Of a stretch of 64,000 nt of DNA, positions 8,629 to 16,699 are shown piece by piece. Under the pieces are notes generated by a model. It was not told the origin of the DNA. It saw only the letters and a program-made list of their open reading frames with translations, and searched no databases. The stretch covers positions 248,001 to 312,000 of the forward strand of contig JBCBMO010000005.1 of assembly GCA_039822785.1 (NCBI GenBank), given 5' to 3'. The first letter of the stretch is position 1. The number at the start of each line of letters is the position of its first letter. Made by a program: the position numbers and the translations under genes. The DNA is from Thermohalobaculum sp039822785 (GTDB lineage: Bacteria > Pseudomonadota > Alphaproteobacteria > Rhodobacterales > Rhodobacteraceae).

Positions 8629-9276
8629 TCAGTCGGCCCAGCGCGCGTGGAAGTACATGAAGACCTCCGCGTTGCCGGCCATGCCCTCCCCATCCGCGCT
8701 GGTCGCCTGCAGGATGTCGAAGCCGGCGGTACTCAGCGCCTCGATGATCTCATCGGGCATGAAGTAGCTGTAGAGCCGGCCGAGCCGATCCCTAGCCTCC
8801 CCCTGTCCCTGTTTGAGGCCCAGAAAGAACCGCCCGCCGGGCAGGAGCAGCCGGCCGATGGTGTCGAGGTGACCCGGCAGCGCGGCGCGCGGCGCATGCA
8901 GCAGGGAGAACGATGCCCAGACGCCATCGAACCCCGGCTCCAGCGCCGGATGGGTCTCCATCGTCTCGAAGGTTCCCAGCGCCGTGCGCACGCCCGGGCG
9001 TTGGGCGGCCAGGGCGAGCAGCGCCTCTGAAGCATCGAAGGCAAGGACGTCGTGCCCCTGCGCCGCCAGTATCCCAGCGGCCCAACCCTCGCCCGCGCCG
9101 AGGTCCACCACACGGGCCTGCGGCGGCAGATCGGCGGCGAAGATCTCGAGATGCTCTAGCCCATGGCCGGTGGAGGCAGCGGCGGCATAGGCTTCCGCGT
9201 TCTGGTCGTAGAAAGCGATGGTCCCGTCGTCGTCCGGGTCGCGCGCTGTATCCTCAGGCGTGGCTTCACCGCTCAT
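8629..9276 (-). CDS. Class I SAM-dependent methyltransferase
   Basis: A 215-residue methyltransferase. Motif I is VVDLGAGEGWAAGILAAQG, followed by the acidic motif II residue in VLAFDASEALL, and a post-motif region FDGVWASFSLLHAPR. This is the methyltransf_11/25 type that modifies small molecules, although the substrate is not identifiable. The N-terminal YDQNAEAYAAAA segment is typical of this group. It lies between ispH and rnhA on the same strand, with gaps of 12 and 5 bases, implying one operon. Confidence 0.85.
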   Translation of the reverse strand: MSGEATPEDTARDPDDDGTIAFYDQNAEAYAAAASTGHGLEHLEIFAADLPPQARVVDLGAGEGWAAGILAAQGHDVLAFDASEALLALAAQRPGVRTALGTFETMETHPALEPGFDGVWASFSLLHAPRAALPGHLDTIGRLLLPGGRFFLGLKQGQGEARDRLGRLYSYFMPDEIIEALSTAGFDILQATSADGEGMAGNAEVFMYFHARWAD

Positions 9277-9288
9277 CGGCGGCGCTCC

Positions 9289-10239
9289 TCAGGCAGGCAC
9301 GCGCAGGATGCGGGGCACCTTGAAGCTGACGTCTTCCTCGGCCGTCACGACCCGCTCGATCTCGACGTCGTAGCGCTCGCGGAAGGCGTCGACGACGCCC
9401 TGCACCAGCACCTCGGGCGCCGAGGCGCCGGCGGTGATGCCGACCGAGGTCACCCCCTCGATCGCGCGCCAGTCGATATCGGCGGCGGTCTGGACCAGCA
9501 TCGCGTAGCTGGCACCGGCGGCCTGACCCACCTCCACCAGGCGCCGCGAATTCGAAGAGTTCGGTGCGCCGACGACGAGCAGCGCATCGATCCGCGGCGC
9601 CATCTCCTTCACAGCCGCCTGGCGGTTGGTGGTGGCGTAGCAGATGTCTTCCTTGTGCGGCCCGACGATGGCCGGGAAACGCGCCTGGAGGGCGGCGACC
9701 ACCGCCGCCGTATCGTCCACCGACAGCGTCGTCTGCGTGATGAAGGCCAGCCGTCCGGGGTCGCGCGGCTCGATGGTCGCAACGTCTTCCACGGTCTCGA
9801 CCAGGATCACCTCGCCCTCGGGCAGTTGGCCCATGGTGCCCACCGTCTCCGGATGGCCCTCATGGCCGATCATGATGATCTGATAGCCCCGCTCGTGGTG
9901 CCGCTCCGCCTCGATATGGACCTTGGAGACCAGGGGGCAGGTCGCGTCGACGTAGACCATCTGGCGCCGCTCAGCCTCCGCCGGCACGGCCTTGGGCACG
10001 CCATGCGCCGAGAACACCACGGGACGATCGGTTGGGCACTCGTCCAGTTCCTCGACGAAGATCGCGCCCTTGTCGCGCAACTCGTCGACGACGTGCTTGT
10101 TATGCACGATCTCGTGGCGGACGTAGACCGGGGCGCCCCATTTCTCGATCGCCATCTCGACGATTTCGATGGCGCGGACGACCCCGGCGCAGAAACCCCG
10201 GGGGTCCGAGAGCAGGAGGGTGATCGGCGGCTTCGACAT
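9289..10239 (-). CDS. ispH: 4-hydroxy-3-methylbut-2-enyl diphosphate reductase
   Basis: Final step of the MEP isoprenoid pathway; converts HMBPP to IPP and DMAPP using a [4Fe-4S] cluster. The three cluster cysteines are visible in PRGFCAGVVRAIE, VDATCPLVSKVH and EDICYATTNRQAA. The conserved TNRQ sits after the third, and GAPNSSNSRRL binds phosphate. Length 316 is typical. Isoprenoid supply links it to ispE and the polyprenyl diphosphate synthase later in the window. A 213-base spacer separates it from recO. Confidence 0.96.
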   Translation of the reverse strand: MSKPPITLLLSDPRGFCAGVVRAIEIVEMAIEKWGAPVYVRHEIVHNKHVVDELRDKGAIFVEELDECPTDRPVVFSAHGVPKAVPAEAERRQMVYVDATCPLVSKVHIEAERHHERGYQIIMIGHEGHPETVGTMGQLPEGEVILVETVEDVATIEPRDPGRLAFITQTTLSVDDTAAVVAALQARFPAIVGPHKEDICYATTNRQAAVKEMAPRIDALLVVGAPNSSNSRRLVEVGQAAGASYAMLVQTAADIDWRAIEGVTSVGITAGASAPEVLVQGVVDAFRERYDVEIERVVTAEEDVSFKVPRILRVPA

Positions 10240-10452
10240 GTCGTCCCTTCGACGTCAGTGACAGCACTCGCACCGCACGCGGCGGCCCTGAAGGGCGAAG
10301 TAACGCATGGCTCCGCCCCAGTCCATCCAGCAGGTGGGTTTCCAACCTCAGATCGGCAAGCGCCGACCTGCGGTCGGGTCGCGGGCTGTGTCGCGACCGC
10401 CGCAAGGCGCGGACACCGCCCGTCAAGCGCCCCGGCCCAGGATCGGCAAGCG

Positions 10453-11268
10453 TCACGCCAGGCCGAGCCGGCGCGACCAGGCGTCCGTCGGCGCCTCGAG
10501 TGTTGTCGCGGCGGCCTTGGTGTCGCTGGGGCGCGGCGCCAGGGCATAGGTCTCGAAGACCTGCATCAGGCGAAAACGGGCCTCTGGCAAGCGCTCGCGC
10601 TCCATCGCCGGGCAGACCCGATTCTCGAAGAACCACCCCACCATGCGCATGCCGAGGCGCACGCCCGACATGGTCACCACCCCCTCGCCGGTCAGAAAGG
10701 GCGGCAGGGGCAGGAGCTTCTCGGCGAAGGGGCCGCCTGCCTCCCGGCTCACGGCGCGCCCGGTGCGAGGGCTCACATAGGCCAGATCGCCCCGCACCCC
10801 GGTCGCCGCACAACGGGTGAAATCCAGGCCGAAGCCCAGCGTGGCGAGAAAGGCCGCCTCCCAGCGCACATAGGTCCCTGGCCAGTCGCGCGGTCGCTCG
10901 CAGAGGATGTCGACCAGATCCTGCGTCGCCTCGTAGAGGTCGAAGTCCGGCTCCCGCTCCGGCACGAACTCGACGACCAGCGCGACCATGGCGTTGAAGG
11001 CGGCGAGCGCGGCGCGATCCTCCATCAGCACGGCCGCACGGGCGCGCAGCGGCTCTACCTTGTAGTTGCCGAGATGCTCCTCCAGCCGCGCGCGCCATTC
11101 GAGCGAGACCTGCGTGCCCGGCTGCAGGGTCGCGGTCATCTTGTTGCTCTGCCCGCCACGCACCAGGCCCGCGTGCCGGCCATGCGCGGCCGTGAGCACG
11201 TCGATGATCGCACTGCCCTCACCGTGGGGATGCGCCGTCAGCAGCAATCCCTCATCGTGCCATTCCAT
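10453..11268 (-). CDS. recO: DNA repair protein RecO
   Basis: RecF-pathway mediator that helps load RecA and anneals single strands. It shows the N-terminal OB-fold of RecO (EWHDEGLLLTAHPHGEGSAIIDVL) and the family's AGLVRGGQSNK segment, then an alpha-helical C-terminal part including YVRWEAAFLATLGFGLDFTRCAATG. The start is set at ATG 11268, which has GGGAG nine bases upstream; the longer open frame runs into DUF1491. About 271 residues, slightly longer than the E. coli protein as usual in Alphaproteobacteria. It starts four bases after DUF1491 ends. Confidence 0.93.
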   Translation of the reverse strand: MEWHDEGLLLTAHPHGEGSAIIDVLTAAHGRHAGLVRGGQSNKMTATLQPGTQVSLEWRARLEEHLGNYKVEPLRARAAVLMEDRAALAAFNAMVALVVEFVPEREPDFDLYEATQDLVDILCERPRDWPGTYVRWEAAFLATLGFGLDFTRCAATGVRGDLAYVSPRTGRAVSREAGGPFAEKLLPLPPFLTGEGVVTMSGVRLGMRMVGWFFENRVCPAMERERLPEARFRLMQVFETYALAPRPSDTKAAATTLEAPTDAWSRRLGLA

Positions 11269-11272
11269 GGCG

Positions 11273-11641
11273 TCAGTCTCCCTCGGTCCAACCGGGACCA
11301 CCGACATCATATGTGTCGACAATCCCCGGCGCGCCCAGCATATGGCGCCCGCGTGGATCTTCGATAACCAACACCCAAAGGTCGCGGTCCCTGGCGCGGC
11401 GGCGGTCGAGCGTTGCATCGACCTCCCCCTCCGCTACGCCGACCAATTCCTCTTCCCACGCGCCGAGACCATCCACCCCAAGCCTCCGCGCATATAGAGA
11501 TGCACGACCATCCATGAATGCGACCTTTATCTGGACGTCACCAGCGGTCTCATCGCCGCGATGAAGCACCGTGACGAAGACACCCTCAGCCTCCAGGCGC
11601 GCCCGATACGCCCCGACCCAGATCTGCCGCTTCAGGTGCAT
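11273..11641 (-). CDS. DUF1491 family protein
   Basis: Small protein of about 122 residues matching the alphaproteobacterial DUF1491 family, which is usually found beside recO as here. Visible features are the start HLKRQIWVGAYRARLEAEG, the KVAFMDGRASLYARR core and an acidic C-terminus. The start is taken at ATG 11641 because GGAGG lies about five bases upstream; a frame reaching 11701 adds 20 residues without support. Function unknown. Confidence 0.8.
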   Translation of the reverse strand: MHLKRQIWVGAYRARLEAEGVFVTVLHRGDETAGDVQIKVAFMDGRASLYARRLGVDGLGAWEEELVGVAEGEVDATLDRRRARDRDLWVLVIEDPRGRHMLGAPGIVDTYDVGGPGWTEGD

Positions 11642-12199
11642 CGCCCCCTCCAGACCCCCGCTCCAGACCCGGCAACGCACCTCTGGCGTCCGCGAGGCCA
11701 TGCCTGTTCCGCTGTCGCCTGCCCCGGCTGCTGCGTATCAGCACGACGACAAGACCCTACCCGGTCACAGGGATCCCGCACTACCGGGCAAAACGGGGAG
11801 CGAAAGGCGAGGCGTTTGGTGTCGCCTTCCGCTCAGGCTGTTGCAGCCCACAACACGGACGACGATTGACGGGAGCAGCCGGGGTTCTCGCCAGGTCCGA
11901 CGGCCGTCTGCGCCCAAGCGCTCCACCGAGGCAGCGCCCTCTGGCCCGACCCGGGTAACGGAACGACCCCGCCACTTGGCCAGGAGTTCAGTACAACCGC
12001 GCGCCCCTTGGTACCTGCGTGCTCGGTTCCGCCGCCCTCGGCATGCGCCTTGCCTACCCGCCAGCCGACCCGTCAGATGGATGGTTCCAACCGCAGAACG
12101 CCCATCGATCGGCGTCGGTGGCACATCGCCATCGCCGCATTTGCCAGCGGTTCAGAAAGGCGGTCCATCATAGAGGGAGGTAGGGAGGGGGTCTTCGGC
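11642..12199. other. Gene-poor gap (558 bp) between era and DUF1491
   Basis: No convincing gene or RNA was found. Open frames here are GC-driven and lack ribosome sites. An inverted repeat AAGGCGA/TCGCCTT (11804-11810 and 11822-11828) could be a weak terminator for era transcripts. The promoter of the DUF1491-recO pair should lie in the part next to 11641. No tRNA-like arm or conserved RNA motif was recognised. Confidence 0.5.
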
Positions 12200-13147
12200 T
12201 CAGGCGCCGTCCTTCCAGTCGAGGCCGATTTCGCGGTAGCGCTCCGCCTCCTCCAGCCAGCCCGGGCGAACCTTGACCGTCAGGAACAGATGGACCGGGC
12301 GCTCCAGGAAGGTCGCCAGGTCTTTGCGCGCCTCGGTCGAGATTGCCTTTGCCGTGGTCCCGCCCTTGCCGAGGACGATGCCCTTGTGCCCGTCGCGGGC
12401 CACATAGATCACCTGGTCGATCCTCACCGAGCCGTCCTTGCGTTCCTCCCAGGCCTCCGTCTCGACGGTGAGCTGATAGGGCAATTCCTGGTGGAGCCGC
12501 AGCGTCAGCTTCTCCCGCGTGATCTCGGCGGCCAGCAGGCGCATCGGCAGATCCGCGATCTGATCCTCGGGGTAGAGCCAGGGACCCTCCGGCATGGCCG
12601 CCGCCAGCCAGGCGCGCAGGTCATCCACGCCATAGCCCCGCTCGGCGGAGATCATGAAGGTCGCAGCAAAGGCGCGGCGCTCGTTGAGGGCCGCCGTGAG
12701 CGCCAGCAGGCTGTCGCGCGGAACCCGGTCGATCTTGTTGATCGCCAGCGCCACGGTCTTGCCGGGGGCGACATGCGCCTCCAACCCCTCCAGGATCGCC
12801 GCGACCCCCTCGGTCACGCCGCGGTGCGCCTCGACCATCAGGACCACCACATCGGCGTCCTCGGCCCCGGCCCAGGCGGCGGAGACCATGGCGCGGTCCA
12901 GCCTGCGGCGTGGCTGAAAGAGCCCGGGCGTGTCGACAAACACGATCTGGGCCGCCCCCTCCAGCGCCACGCCGCGGATGCGGGTGCGGGTCGTCTGCAC
13001 CTTGTGCGTGACGATGGAGACCTTGGCGCCGACCATGCGATTGGTGAGCGTCGACTTGCCCGCATTCGGCTCGCCGATCAGCGCGACAAAGCCGCAGCGG
13101 TGTCCGGCGGGCACCCCGGTCGCGGCGGGTTCCTCCTCAGGCGCCAT
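12200..13147 (-). CDS. era: GTPase Era
   Basis: Essential GTPase that binds the 3' end of 16S rRNA during 30S maturation. G motifs are present: GEPNAGKS (G1), the TTRTRI region (G2), DTPG (G3) and NKID (G4). The C-terminal KH domain has VLGKGGTTAKAISTEARKDL. The start is ATG 13147, which has GGAG six bases upstream, rather than the TTG at 13162. The protein is then 315 residues. Its start lies inside the end of rnc (11-base overlap), the usual coupled rnc-era order. Confidence 0.97.
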   Translation of the reverse strand: MAPEEEPAATGVPAGHRCGFVALIGEPNAGKSTLTNRMVGAKVSIVTHKVQTTRTRIRGVALEGAAQIVFVDTPGLFQPRRRLDRAMVSAAWAGAEDADVVVLMVEAHRGVTEGVAAILEGLEAHVAPGKTVALAINKIDRVPRDSLLALTAALNERRAFAATFMISAERGYGVDDLRAWLAAAMPEGPWLYPEDQIADLPMRLLAAEITREKLTLRLHQELPYQLTVETEAWEERKDGSVRIDQVIYVARDGHKGIVLGKGGTTAKAISTEARKDLATFLERPVHLFLTVKVRPGWLEEAERYREIGLDWKDGA

Positions 13148-13865
13148 CGCGGTCTCCGGCAATCGCGGCGTCGCTCTCCAGACGGCTCAACAGCGCGGCG
13201 GCGGCGGCCTGTTCGGCCGGGCGCTTCGAGGCCGCTTCGCCCTCGGCGCGTTCCCCGCTCTCGATGGTCACCGCGACGACGAAACGGGGCGCATGGGCCG
13301 GGCCGCTCTGCGCGACGATCTCATAGACCGGCAGGGACTGGCCACGCGCCTGCACCCAGGCCTGCAGCGCCGACTTCGCATCCGTCGGCACCGGCGTCGC
13401 CCCCGCCAGACGCGCCGCCCAATGCGCCAGCACGAAGGCGCGCGCGCCCTCCAGCCCCGCATCGAGGTAGATGGCGGCGATCAGCGCCTCCAGCGCATCG
13501 GCCAGGATCGCCTTCTTGCGCCGCCCGCCCGACAGCCCTTCCGAGCGTCCCAGCACCAGATGCGCGCCGAGGTCGATCTCCACGGCGACCTCGGCCAGCG
13601 TCTCGCGGCGCACCAGGTCGTTGAGCCGGGGCGCCAACGTCCCCTCGGCCTCCGCCGGAAAGCGCGTCATCAGCGCCTCCGCGATCACCAGCCCCAGCAC
13701 CCGGTCGCCCAGGAACTCGAGCCTTTGGTTGTCCGGGCGCGCAGCACCCGCGGCGGAGGAATGGGTGAGCGCCTCGGCAAAGCGGTCGCGGTTCTTAAAG
13801 CGCAGCCCGAGCGCGCTGGCATAGGCATCGAGATCGCGCTCGCTTCCGGGACGCGCCCGCATCAT
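13137..13865 (-). CDS. rnc: Ribonuclease III
   Basis: Endonuclease for double-stranded RNA, including rRNA precursors. The signature NQRLEFLGDRVLGL sits near residues 42-55, the second acidic cluster DALEALIAAIYLDAG around 118-132, and a C-terminal dsRNA-binding domain covers about 160-230. The 242-residue length is normal. The ATG at 13865 overlaps the stop of a tiny upstream ORF by four bases, and the end overlaps era. This gives a lepB - small ORF - rnc - era string. Confidence 0.96.
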   Translation of the reverse strand: MMRARPGSERDLDAYASALGLRFKNRDRFAEALTHSSAAGAARPDNQRLEFLGDRVLGLVIAEALMTRFPAEAEGTLAPRLNDLVRRETLAEVAVEIDLGAHLVLGRSEGLSGGRRKKAILADALEALIAAIYLDAGLEGARAFVLAHWAARLAGATPVPTDAKSALQAWVQARGQSLPVYEIVAQSGPAHAPRFVVAVTIESGERAEGEAASKRPAEQAAAAALLSRLESDAAIAGDRDGA

Positions 13866-13948
13866 CGCACCAGCCGCAAGCGGCGCCGGGCGAAGAGACC
13901 GACGGCCCCAAAGCCCACGACAGTGACGTATTGCGTCAGCGCCGGCAT
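13862..13948 (-). CDS. Possible 28-residue membrane peptide between lepB and rnc
   Basis: An ATG two bases after the lepB stop opens a frame of 28 codons whose TGA overlaps the rnc ATG (ATGA overlap). The peptide has a hydrophobic stretch (VTVVGFGAVGLFA) followed by a basic tail with RRR, i.e. single-pass topology with a cytoplasmic C-terminus. A GAG element lies five bases upstream, so initiation may depend on coupling from lepB. The exact fit between two essential genes suggests it is translated, perhaps mainly to couple rnc expression. No homologue is recognised. Confidence 0.4.
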   Translation of the reverse strand: MPALTQYVTVVGFGAVGLFARRRLRLVR

Positions 13949-13950
13949 CC

Positions 13951-14841
13951 TCACTCGATGGACTGGAAGAAGCGCGCGCTGCGCCAATTCCAGATCTGCC
14001 AAAGCGGCCCGTCGGAGGAGACGGCGATCACATCCGCGCGACCGATCAGGTTCTCGAAGGGGACGAAGCCCACCTCCGGGAAGCGGCTATCGACCGAGTT
14101 GTCGCGGTTGTCGCCCATGAAGAAGAACTGCCCCTCGGGCACGGTGAAGACCGGCGTGTTGTCCTGATCCCGCCGGCTCGCCCCGTCGCGCGCCCCCATG
14201 ACACCGTGGATGTTGAGCACCCGATGGGACGGGCCGCCATCCGGCAGCACCTCGACGTACTGTTCCTTGAGACAGCGCTCACCGAGGCGTACCGGCGCGT
14301 TCGAACAGCGCGGCGGGCGCGAGGGGTTGCCGCGCAGGGCCTTCACCTCGACGAAGTCCTCCACCCGCTCGGTCGGCAGGGCGCTGCCGTTGATGTGCAG
14401 AATGCCGTTCACCACCTGCACGGTATCGCCCGGCAGCCCGACCACGCGCTTCACGTAGTCGACGCAGTCGTTGGCGCCGCCGCGCTGCGCCGAGACGATG
14501 GCGGAGACGAAGTTCACCACGGTTTCGATCGGCCCTTCGGTGCAGGCATCGAAGCGCGGGTGCTTGAAGACCACCACATCGCCGCGCTCGGGCAGGCTCG
14601 ACAGCACACGCCCATCGAACATCGACGGGGCGAAGGGGAAGGAGAAGTTCGAGTATCCGTAGGAATACTTCGTCACGAACAGATAGTCGCCGACCAGAAG
14701 CGTGGGCTTCATCGACCCCGAGGGGATCGAGAACGGCTGGAAGAGCAGCGAACGGAAAGCCGCCGCGATCAGCAGCGCCCAAAAGATCGTCTTCAGCGTG
14801 TCCCAGACACCGCCGCTGTCCTTGGTCTCGGTCTTGGCCAT
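13951..14841 (-). CDS. lepB: Signal peptidase I
   Basis: Cleaves signal peptides of secreted proteins at the periplasmic face of the inner membrane. A single N-terminal membrane helix (residues 16-34) is followed by the catalytic Ser in IPSGSMKPTL (Ser43). The general-base Lys lies in DYVKRVVGLPGD, and box E is GDNRDNSVDSR. Length 296 includes two insertions, one with paired cysteines near CSNAPVRLGERC. It lies between acpS and rnc as in related genomes. Confidence 0.96.
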   Translation of the reverse strand: MAKTETKDSGGVWDTLKTIFWALLIAAAFRSLLFQPFSIPSGSMKPTLLVGDYLFVTKYSYGYSNFSFPFAPSMFDGRVLSSLPERGDVVVFKHPRFDACTEGPIETVVNFVSAIVSAQRGGANDCVDYVKRVVGLPGDTVQVVNGILHINGSALPTERVEDFVEVKALRGNPSRPPRCSNAPVRLGERCLKEQYVEVLPDGGPSHRVLNIHGVMGARDGASRRDQDNTPVFTVPEGQFFFMGDNRDNSVDSRFPEVGFVPFENLIGRADVIAVSSDGPLWQIWNWRSARFFQSIE

Positions 14842-14938
14842 TCAACGCTCGATTGTCTGGAAGGCTCAGGCGGTGTGACGGGGTGACATGGGCCTGTCAA
14901 GGATGCGGACCCCCGTGCAACGGCCCCTACGGCGTGCT

Positions 14939-15364
14939 TCACGGTTTTTTGGCCCATCCCAGCGTGTCGGGCGGCAGCGCCTCGATGACGACGAAGGCTT
15001 GGGCGAAGGGGTGATCGTCGGTGATGGTCACATGCAGGCGCGCCTCGTGGCCCGCAGGCAGCATCTTGGACAGCCGATCGGCGGCGCCGCCGTGCAGGCG
15101 CATGGTGGGCTGGCCAGTCTCCAGGTTCACGACCTCCATCTCGCGCCAGTTGATGCCCATCCGAAGCCCGGTGCCCAACGCCTTGGAACAGGCCTCCTTG
15201 GCCGCCCAGCGCTTGGCGTAGGAGGCGACGCGCTCACGCCTGCGCTCGGACCGCTCCCGCTCGATCTCGGTGAAGACGCGCTTGACGAAGCGCTCTCCGA
15301 AGCGCTCCAGCGTCCCTTCGATGCGGTCGATCCGCGCCAGGTCGGTGCCGACGCCCAGGATCAC
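14939..15364 (-). CDS. acpS: Holo-[acyl-carrier-protein] synthase
   Basis: Transfers 4'-phosphopantetheine from CoA to acyl carrier protein. The N-terminal GVGTDLARIDRIE has the Mg-binding Asp, and the KRWAAKEACSKALGTG segment has the second metal-ligand Glu. The protein has 141 residues with the usual C-terminal VTITDDHPFAQAFVVIE strand. The start overlaps the stop of the upstream LysE-type gene by four bases. It supports the fab genes at the other end of the window. Confidence 0.95.
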   Translation of the reverse strand: MILGVGTDLARIDRIEGTLERFGERFVKRVFTEIERERSERRRERVASYAKRWAAKEACSKALGTGLRMGINWREMEVVNLETGQPTMRLHGGAADRLSKMLPAGHEARLHVTITDDHPFAQAFVVIEALPPDTLGWAKKP

Positions 15365-15993
15365 GGGGTCTCGACCCGCGTGGTCAGCAGGCGCAGGCCG
15401 GCCAGGCCGAAGAGCGCGGCGACCGCCGCTTCGATCCCGCGGCGTGCCCGGCGATAGCCGCCCATGACCGCCGGCAGGGAGAAGAGCGCGACATAGACGA
15501 GGTAGAGGGCCAGCCCCAGCGCCGCGCAGAGCCCGGTGACAAGCGCCACCATGCCCGCCTCCGCGCCGGCAGGCAGGCCGATGGCCAGGACCGCGAGCCA
15601 GGCCAAGACCGCCTTGGGGTTCATCAGGTTCAGCGCGAGGCCCTGGCGGAACAGACCCCAGCCGGCAGCCCCCTTCACTGCTTCAGCCGCCGCGGCGTCG
15701 GTCATGATCGCGCTCTGCGCCGCCTTCCAGGCGAGATACAGCAGGTAGAGACCGCCCAGGATCCGCAGGATCGTCAGGGCTGTGACCGACTGGAGCATCA
15801 ATGCGCCGAGCCCCGCCGCCGCGACGATGCCCCAGAAGGTGAGGCCGAGGGCAAGCCCCGCGCCCAGCCAGCAGCCCGCCCTGCGCCCCCGCGCCATGGC
15901 GGTTGCCGCGACCGCCAGCGTGGCGGGCCCCGGCGAGCCGGCGGCCACGGCAAAGGCCAGCAGGGGCGCTGCGATACCGGCGAGATCGTTCAT
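15361..15993 (-). CDS. LysE/RhtB-family exporter (copy 1)
   Basis: Inner-membrane exporter of amino acids or similar metabolites. Six hydrophobic segments are visible, and the family signature appears as GSPGPATLAVAATAMARGRRAG near residues 18-39, followed by the LNPKAVLAWLAVLAIG segment. Length 210 is standard. Its stop overlaps acpS by four bases, and a second LysE-type gene lies 79 bases upstream. The substrate cannot be predicted. Confidence 0.88.
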   Translation of the reverse strand: MNDLAGIAAPLLAFAVAAGSPGPATLAVAATAMARGRRAGCWLGAGLALGLTFWGIVAAAGLGALMLQSVTALTILRILGGLYLLYLAWKAAQSAIMTDAAAAEAVKGAAGWGLFRQGLALNLMNPKAVLAWLAVLAIGLPAGAEAGMVALVTGLCAALGLALYLVYVALFSLPAVMGGYRRARRGIEAAVAALFGLAGLRLLTTRVETP

Positions 15994-16072
15994 CCGAGCG
16001 CACCGTTGTCGATGGTGTAGCAGGGTGTGGTGCCCAGGGTTGCGCGACGGCGATCGTCGCTCCCGCGCCTCG

Positions 16073-16699
16073 TCATGCGGGCCGCCAGGCGAGCAGGCTC
16101 ACCCCGGCCGCGGCGAAGAGGGCGGCAAAGCACCCCTCGATCGCCCGGCGCGCCCGGAGGTAGGCGCCGACCAGGGGCGCGCTGGAGAAGACCAGGGCAT
16201 AGCCCGGGTTCACGACGAGCGCGATCGCGGTGCAGCCGGCCAGGAAGACGGGCACCGTCGCCGGCCCGGCATCGGCTGGCGCACCGATGGCAATGACGGC
16301 CGTCCAGCCCAGCACGGCCTTGGGGTTGACCAGGTGGATCGCGACGCCCTGCTTCCAATAGCCGATCAAACGCCGCTCCTCGGCCGTGGGCGGCCTTGCT
16401 TGGTTGGGCGCATGGTCGTTGAGAGCGCGCCGCGCCGCTTTGGCGGCAATCCAGAGCAGATAGGCGGCGCCCAGAACCTTCAGAACGATCAGGACCTCGC
16501 CATAGGCTGTCAGCAGCGCGGCCATGCCCATGGCCGAGAGCAGCCCCCAGAAAGCGGAACCGGTGCAGGTTCCGAGCGAGAGCGCCAGGCCGGCGCCGCG
16601 GCCATGCGCGAGCGAGGTCGCCATGATCGCCAGCGTCGACGGACCGGGCGCCACGCTGGTCAGCAGAAAGGTGAGCCAACCGAGGAAGAGCGCCGTCAC
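16073..16699 (-). CDS. LysE/RhtB-family exporter (copy 2)
   Basis: Second LysE-type exporter, 208 residues, with VAPGPSTLAIMATSLAHGRG near the N-terminus and VNPKAVLGWTAVIAIG in the middle, aligning along its length with copy 1. It starts with GTG at 16699 in a GTGA overlap with the pdxJ stop. The pair looks like an old tandem duplication placed between pdxJ and acpS. Divergence between the copies is large, so different substrates are possible. Confidence 0.88.
   Translation of the reverse strand: MTALFLGWLTFLLTSVAPGPSTLAIMATSLAHGRGAGLALSLGTCTGSAFWGLLSAMGMAALLTAYGEVLIVLKVLGAAYLLWIAAKAARRALNDHAPNQARPPTAEERRLIGYWKQGVAIHLVNPKAVLGWTAVIAIGAPADAGPATVPVFLAGCTAIALVVNPGYALVFSSAPLVGAYLRARRAIEGCFAALFAAAGVSLLAWRPA

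Noticed and set aside
11571..12173. 200-codon plus-strand frame across the era-DUF1491 gap
   Set aside because: Its first part is antisense to DUF1491, there is no ribosome site and residue use is random (Ser/Arg/Pro/Thr).
12008..13624. 538-codon plus-strand frame over era and rnc
   Set aside because: Antisense shadow of era and rnc, whose GTPase and RNase III motifs define the coding strand.
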